Below, one piece after another: positions 4,738-7,711 of a stretch of 7,711 nucleotides of DNA. Source of the DNA: Chloroflexota bacterium. GTDB taxonomy: Bacteria; Chloroflexota; Anaerolineae; Thermoflexales; Thermoflexaceae. Within the stretch, counting starts at the first letter, position 1. Every line of letters begins with the position of its first letter. The notes under the pieces are model-generated. The model saw only the letters and a program-made list of their open reading frames with translations. It did not search any database and had not been told where the DNA came from. The DNA is taken from positions 1-7,711 of the forward strand of contig JAUQQB010000128.1 in assembly GCA_030550075.1 (NCBI GenBank). Direction: 5' to 3'. A program made the position numbers and the translations under genes.

Positions 4738-5778
4738 CTATAGGAAGCGAGCTTTTATCTCAGTGAGATGGCGGGCACTAAGCCCCATCGCCTCCCGTGT
4801 CTCCGTCAGGGTAGCCTGGGAGATCGGGCGGACCCTTGCCGCACCCGCAGCCAGTATTTCATCTATGAGATGAGGCCGTGCCGCATAATACGCCCGCCGC
4901 TCGCGAATAGGCCCCAGGAACCGCTCCAGGGCGGCAATGAGCCGTTTCTTCACCTCCACATCCCCTACCTTCCCCTGTCGGTAGCGGGCCTTCAACTCCT
5001 CCACCTCGGCCTTATCCTCGTTGAAGGCCTCGTGATATCGGAAGACCACATTGTACGGTGCGTCAGGGTCTGCCGGGATATCCGGCCGGATCCGAGCGGG
5101 GTCGGTGAACATCTGCATCGTCTTGCGAGCCACCTCCTCGGGTGGGTCGCTGAGGAAGATAGCGTTGCCCAGGGATTTGCTCATCTTGGCTCGCCCGTCG
5201 ATCCCTGGGAGCGTGGGCACGTCCCCGATCATCGCCTCCGGCTCCGGGAAGACTTCCCCATAAAGGCTGTTGAATCGACGGGCGATCTCCCGGCAAAGCT
5301 CAATGTGGGACTCCTGGTCTTTCCCCACCGGGACGATCTCCGCTTTGACATGGAGGATGTCTGCCGCCTGGAGGATGGGGTAGAGCATAAGTCCCATTGA
5401 GGGATTCTCGATCTTCTGATCCCGGATCATGTCCTTCAGGGTCGGGATGCGCTCAATGCGCGGCAAGGTGACCAGCATCGAGAACAGCAATGCCAGCTCG
5501 CAGACCTCCGGCACATCGGATTGCACATAAATCGTGGTTTTCTCAGGATCAATGCCCACCGCCAAGTAGTCCAGCACGATCTCACGAATGTATTCCCGGG
5601 AGGCGAGGATATCCGCCTTCTCTGGTTTGGTCGTAAGGGCGTGATAATTCGCGATCACCAGGAAGACTTCATACTCATCCTGCAATCGCACTCGGTTGGC
5701 CAGCGTCCCCACATAGTGGCCCAGGTGCAGCGGCCCAGTCGGGCGATCACCTGTTAACACGCGTTTCTTGTTTGCCAT
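4738..5778 (-). CDS. trpS: Tryptophan--tRNA ligase
   Basis: This encodes 346 residues. The start at 5778 (MANKKRVLTG) has AAGGAGG five bases upstream; an in-frame ATG eight codons earlier lies before this site and is rejected. The enzyme charges tRNA-Trp with tryptophan using ATP in the cytosol (class Ic synthetase). The ATP-binding HIGH-type motif is TGPLHLGHY (14-22). LQAADILHV (136-144) and VGKDQESHIELCREIARRFN (151-170) are family signatures. KMSKS is exact at 198-202 followed by LGN. Length and order are normal for the bacterial form. It is controlled by the T-box leader that precedes it: when tRNA-Trp is uncharged the terminator is suppressed. trpB2 follows 150 bases downstream, so charging and synthesis of tryptophan may respond to the same signal. 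Confidence 0.97.
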   Translation of the reverse strand: MANKKRVLTGDRPTGPLHLGHYVGTLANRVRLQDEYEVFLVIANYHALTTKPEKADILASREYIREIVLDYLAVGIDPEKTTIYVQSDVPEVCELALLFSMLVTLPRIERIPTLKDMIRDQKIENPSMGLMLYPILQAADILHVKAEIVPVGKDQESHIELCREIARRFNSLYGEVFPEPEAMIGDVPTLPGIDGRAKMSKSLGNAIFLSDPPEEVARKTMQMFTDPARIRPDIPADPDAPYNVVFRYHEAFNEDKAEVEELKARYRQGKVGDVEVKKRLIAALERFLGPIRERRAYYAARPHLIDEILAAGAARVRPISQATLTETREAMGLSARHLTEIKARFL

Positions 5779-5857
5779 CTTGACCTCCTTTCCCCATCCC
5801 AATCAGAGGGAATAAAAAATGAGAGTTAATGGCGGCCGAGGGCCACCAGTTCCTTTA

Positions 5858-5898
5858 GAAAACAAACAGGGCCCGTCCCGCAAAGGGACGGGCCCTGT
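5858..5898 (-). terminator. Regulated terminator of the trpS T-box
   Basis: A 14-bp stem, ACAGGGCCCGTCCC against GGGACGGGCCCTGT (5898-5885 with 5879-5866 on the minus strand), encloses the loop TTTGC and is followed by TTGTTTTC. The 5' half of the stem contains the GCCCGTCCC needed by the antiterminator, which is the switch. Confidence 0.93.
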
Positions 5899-6171
5899 CT
5901 TTGCCCGTGGTGCCACCCTTTTTGAGCGCGACCCCTCCGGGGGAGAAGCCGGCCCCACTCCTTTCCGCAGGCACCGTCTGGTTAAGGCCAGACGAAGCCC
6001 TCAGCCGATAACGGTGGCGTCTCCGGCCGCGCCTACTGGGAAGGAGGTTCCCTCCGGTTCGGGCGGCAGCTCCGGGGCCCATTCAGGATCCAGGATTCGC
6101 ATCGGGCTCCCACCTGAACCCCGACTCTCTGGGCGACGCTGGATCCTTACTCTTCCCCTTCATCGCCTTTG
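5858..6171 (-). ncRNA. T-box riboswitch leader of trpS, tRNA-Trp specific
   Basis: The leader runs on the minus strand from about 6171 to the terminator end at 5858. The upper Stem I helix is GGATCCAG (6146-6139) paired with CTGGATCC (6093-6086). The distal part has TCGGG/CCCGA around a GGTGGGAG-containing loop. The specifier loop reads GAATGGG, giving the codon UGG (6081-6079) for tryptophan, opposite an AGTA S-turn. Stem III is CGTCTGG/CCAGACG (5994-5988 with 5981-5975). The T-box AGGGTGGCACCACGG (5919-5905) holds UGGC, which pairs with the GCCA end of tRNA-Trp (discriminator G). The antiterminator forms from AAGGG and ACGGGC (5' side) with GCCCGT and CCCTT (5893-5883), leaving the seven-base bulge TGGCACC. 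The 3' antiterminator strand is shared with the terminator, so the two are mutually exclusive. This is a full transcriptional T-box. Confidence 0.95.
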
Positions 6172-6177
6172 GGGAAT

Positions 6178-6206
6178 ACTATAGCACTGATTTCCACTTT
6201 AAGCAA
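6178..6206 (-). promoter_or_regulatory. Promoter of the trpS T-box transcript
   Basis: On the minus strand TTGCTT (6206-6201) is 17 bases from TATAGT (6183-6178), with TGC directly before the -10 (an extended -10). Transcription would start near 6170-6172, just before Stem I. Confidence 0.75.
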
Positions 6207-6269
6207 GCACAGGAGGTGAAGACCGCAAATTCCGTTCAACATGCCTCGACGTTCGCCACCTGATTAGGG

Positions 6270-6650
6270 CTAGCTTCTCGCCCTCAGGGGACTCAGCCGC
6301 CAGCGGCCATACGCCACGAAGCCTGCTAATCCGCCCAGGATGAAATTCATTATGATATTTTGAAATTCATTGCGTGAAAGATGCCAAAGGGCGGCGCCCA
6401 GCATGACGAGCACCAATCCCAGCGCCGCCAGGGGGATCAAGCGCGTCTGAATGCGGGTCAATCCGGGCAGGATCAGCCCCAGGCTTGCTAAGATTTCGGC
6501 GGCACCGCTGAAGTAATGCAGGCCGGTGGGCAGATCATACATCCAGGCCATCGGTTCGGGCAGGCCCGGAGGCACAATGAAGTGGACGATGCCAGTAAAA
6601 AAGAAATAGAGGCCAAGAAGGATTTGCAACACCCATAAGATGATGTTCAT
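6270..6650 (-). CDS. DoxX-like small membrane protein
   Basis: This encodes 126 residues. ATG at 6650 is the only start after an in-frame TAG; the AAAGGAG upstream is 12 bases away, which is long. Four hydrophobic segments are visible (about 4-24, 45-64, 70-89 and 98-115) with a short loop PPGLPEPMAWMYDLPTG (27-43) and GAAEILASLGLILPG (49-63), the pattern of the DoxX/DoxD-like family in the cytoplasmic membrane. The family is named after a subunit of archaeal thiosulfate:quinone oxidoreductase, but most bacterial members have no known substrate, and a role in redox or thiol homeostasis is only inferred. The C-terminus is arginine-rich and cytoplasmic. The gene is flanked by two copies of the trpS T-box Stem I/promoter region: a partial one upstream drives it, and the complete one lies just downstream. 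No terminator is seen between its stop and the trpS promoter. Confidence 0.82.
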   Translation of the reverse strand: MNIILWVLQILLGLYFFFTGIVHFIVPPGLPEPMAWMYDLPTGLHYFSGAAEILASLGLILPGLTRIQTRLIPLAALGLVLVMLGAALWHLSRNEFQNIIMNFILGGLAGFVAYGRWRLSPLRARS

Positions 6651-6690
6651 GTCAGGGATCTACTCCTTTCAATCAAACGGAGTGTGGGCA

Positions 6691-6704
6691 TTATCCGCTC
6701 ACAA
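6691..6704 (-). other. 14-base lac-operator-like sequence
   Basis: The minus strand reads TTGTGAGCGGATAA within the 5' UTR of the DoxX-like gene, about 40 bases before its start codon. These 14 bases are identical to the core of the Escherichia coli lac O1 operator. The symmetric right half-site is not continued and no LacI-type gene is in the window, so chance is possible. Confidence 0.3.
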
Positions 6705-6780
6705 CACGCGCTTTAGCCGCAGCGCGGTCTGGGCTCACGTTAAGGCGGTGCCTTCAGCCATGACTACTGTGGAGGATCTT

Positions 6781-6901
6781 TCCAGTTCGGGCGGCGGCTT
6801 CGGGGCCCATTCAGGATCCAGGATTCGCATCGGGCTCCCACCTGAACCCCGACTCTGCGGACAGCGCTGGATCTTTGCGCTTCCTCCCCATCAATTTTGG
6901 G
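6781..6901 (-). promoter_or_regulatory. Partial T-box: duplicated Trp Stem I without antiterminator
   Basis: Bases 6781-6874 align without gaps to 6053-6146 of the trpS leader with about 9 differences in 94. Similarity continues more weakly up to the promoter. The copy keeps GATCCAG/CTGGATC pairing, the distal Stem I sequence unchanged, and the UGG specifier in GAATGGG (6809-6807). The AGTA S-turn is changed to CGCA. From 6780 to 6651 there is no T-box consensus, no antiterminator and no terminator, only scraps such as AAGGCACCGCCTT. It is therefore either a decaying leader or a Stem I-only tRNA-binding element in the 5' UTR of the DoxX-like gene. Confidence 0.85.
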
Positions 6902-6906
6902 GGGAT

Positions 6907-6935
6907 AATTTAGCATTCTTTATGCGGCGTGTCAA
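6907..6935 (-). promoter_or_regulatory. Promoter of the DoxX-like gene (T-box copy)
   Basis: On the minus strand a perfect TTGACA (6935-6930) lies 17 bases from TAAATT (6912-6907), with TGC just before the -10 as in the trpS promoter. The predicted start near 6899-6901 leads straight into the duplicated Stem I, leaving a 5' UTR of about 250 bases. Confidence 0.75.
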
Positions 6936-6957
6936 ATACTTTCGTGGGAAAATTTGA

Positions 6958-6994
6958 GGTTGGCGGGAAGGTATTGCCCTTTGCTTTGCCAACC
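6958..6994. repeat. 7-bp inverted repeat before the prepilin peptidase
   Basis: GGTTGGC (6958-6964) and GCCAACC (6988-6994) flank a 23-base centre, between the divergent doxX promoter and the peptidase start. It could be an operator; no clear + strand -35/-10 pair was found near it. Confidence 0.35.
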
Positions 6995-7021
6995 CAAGCC
7001 CCTGCGTGAGCTCGGAGTCTT

Positions 7022-7693
7022 ATGATCTGGCTGCTTCTTTTCGCGCTAATGGGATGGCTCGTCGGGCTGCTGGTCAATGGCCTGGCGAATGCGTTGCCTC
7101 GTCACCGGGTGATTCCCTTATGGGAGGATAGAGGTTTCCCCTCCTCCCTCTGGATTCGGGGGCTTCGAACAGGGGTTTGCCCGCGTCGTCGGGATCTCGC
7201 GGTCGAGTTGGGGATGCCCATTCTATGGGCGCTCGCGGCGCTCCGTTATGGACCTTCTACCCATGCAGTGTTGACGGCTCTGGATCTAACGGTTCTGGTG
7301 CTGATCACGGTGACGGATCTGGAACATCGGCGAATCTATGATGCGGTGATGCTGCCGGCCATTGCCTTAGCCATCTTGCGGGCTCCGGTTTCCCCCTGGT
7401 TGGGCGGAGGAGCATTAGGGGCATGGCTTACAGGCCTTGTGGCCTTTGTCTTTTTCTTTTCGATGGCTCTTCTCACCCGCGGGAGGATCGGAGGTGGGGA
7501 TGCTACGTTGGCGGCCTTCATTGGGTTGATCACTGGGTTCCCGCACGGCCTGCAGGCTCTGGCCTACGGGATCTTTTTGGCTGGCGGGGTGAGCCTTTTC
7601 CTCCTGCTAACCCGGCGAGTCACGCTGAGGACAGCGATCCCTTATGGTCCTTTCCTGGCTCTTGGAGGCGCAATCGTCCTGTTGGGGTTTTAG
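7022..7693 (+). CDS. Prepilin peptidase (A24 aspartic protease)
   Basis: This encodes 223 residues. The start at 7022 follows an in-frame TGA (7007-7009); GGAG lies only four bases upstream, so a weak start. The enzyme is an inner-membrane aspartic protease that cleaves the leader of type IV pilins and pseudopilins on the cytoplasmic side. The two catalytic aspartates are D99 in TVTDLEHRRIYD and D160 in GGGDATLAA (GxGD-type motif). About six to seven hydrophobic segments are seen, including 1-22, 65-76, 84-98, 109-119, 132-152, 162-172 and 182-197. Full PilD enzymes also N-methylate pilins through a cytoplasmic N-terminal domain with two CxxC pairs. Here that region (27-60) is short, basic and has one cysteine (C53), and the total is shorter than the usual 250-290. 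It may be a protease-only form or have a degenerate methylase domain. No pilin gene is in view. Confidence 0.9.
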   Translation: MIWLLLFALMGWLVGLLVNGLANALPRHRVIPLWEDRGFPSSLWIRGLRTGVCPRRRDLAVELGMPILWALAALRYGPSTHAVLTALDLTVLVLITVTDLEHRRIYDAVMLPAIALAILRAPVSPWLGGGALGAWLTGLVAFVFFFSMALLTRGRIGGGDATLAAFIGLITGFPHGLQALAYGIFLAGGVSLFLLLTRRVTLRTAIPYGPFLALGGAIVLLGF

Positions 7694-7711
7694 GGAAGTT
7701 GGGGGTATGGG

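Noticed and set aside
4768..5400. 210-codon + strand frame inside trpS
   Set aside because: It is a shadow of the trpS coding strand, typical of GC-rich DNA.
6736..6756. AAGGCACCGCCTT in the doxX leader as a residual T-box antiterminator
   Set aside because: The essential UGG of the bulge is missing and the sequence folds on itself into a small hairpin, so it cannot pair with a tRNA acceptor end as in the trpS leader.

Overview
The window looks like a bacterial chromosome segment of roughly 60% GC. Shine-Dalgarno sites, sigma-70 style promoters with 17-base spacers, an intrinsic terminator after a tRNA gene and a classical T-box riboswitch all point to Bacteria. The TrpB2-type tryptophan synthase, the proline/arginine-rich proteins and the general style suggest a thermophile, possibly Chloroflexota. 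That taxonomic placement is inference and was not checked by any search.

Layout. Bases 1-350: a compact tRNA-Pro(CGG) unit on the + strand, with a near-consensus promoter and a strong terminator, followed by a long imperfect palindrome. Bases 453-980 (minus strand): a PRC-barrel-like protein followed 21 bases later by a small proline-rich membrane protein, probably one operon. Bases 981-1369: a gene-free spacer with an AT-rich dyad and a very stable 16-bp hairpin. Bases 1370-2392 (minus): a D-2-hydroxyacid dehydrogenase. Bases 2393-3213: an 820-base spacer packed with DnaA-box-like nonamers (TTTTCCACA and close variants), long inverted repeats and a central back-to-back box pair. It is a candidate replication origin or DnaA-binding locus, although no dnaA or dnaN is in view.

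Bases 3214-6270 (minus) form a tryptophan block: trpS, preceded by its own promoter and a complete Trp-specific T-box leader (UGG specifier, UGGC in the T-box bulge, alternative antiterminator and terminator), then a trpB2-type gene 150 bases downstream that may share control. Upstream of this is a DoxX-like membrane protein gene (6270-6650, minus). Its 5' region carries a second, ~90% identical copy of the trpS promoter plus T-box Stem I, including the UGG codon, but no recognisable antiterminator or terminator. The leader has therefore been duplicated around doxX, leaving a Stem I-only element whose function is open.

Bases 7022-7693 (plus): a prepilin-type (A24) peptidase with both catalytic aspartates but without the usual zinc-binding cysteine pairs.

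The most interesting items are the symmetric DnaA-box cluster, the duplicated Stem I element upstream of doxX, and a recurring CCCCTA(T/G)ATATGG motif found both at the origin-like spacer and 1.7 kb away.
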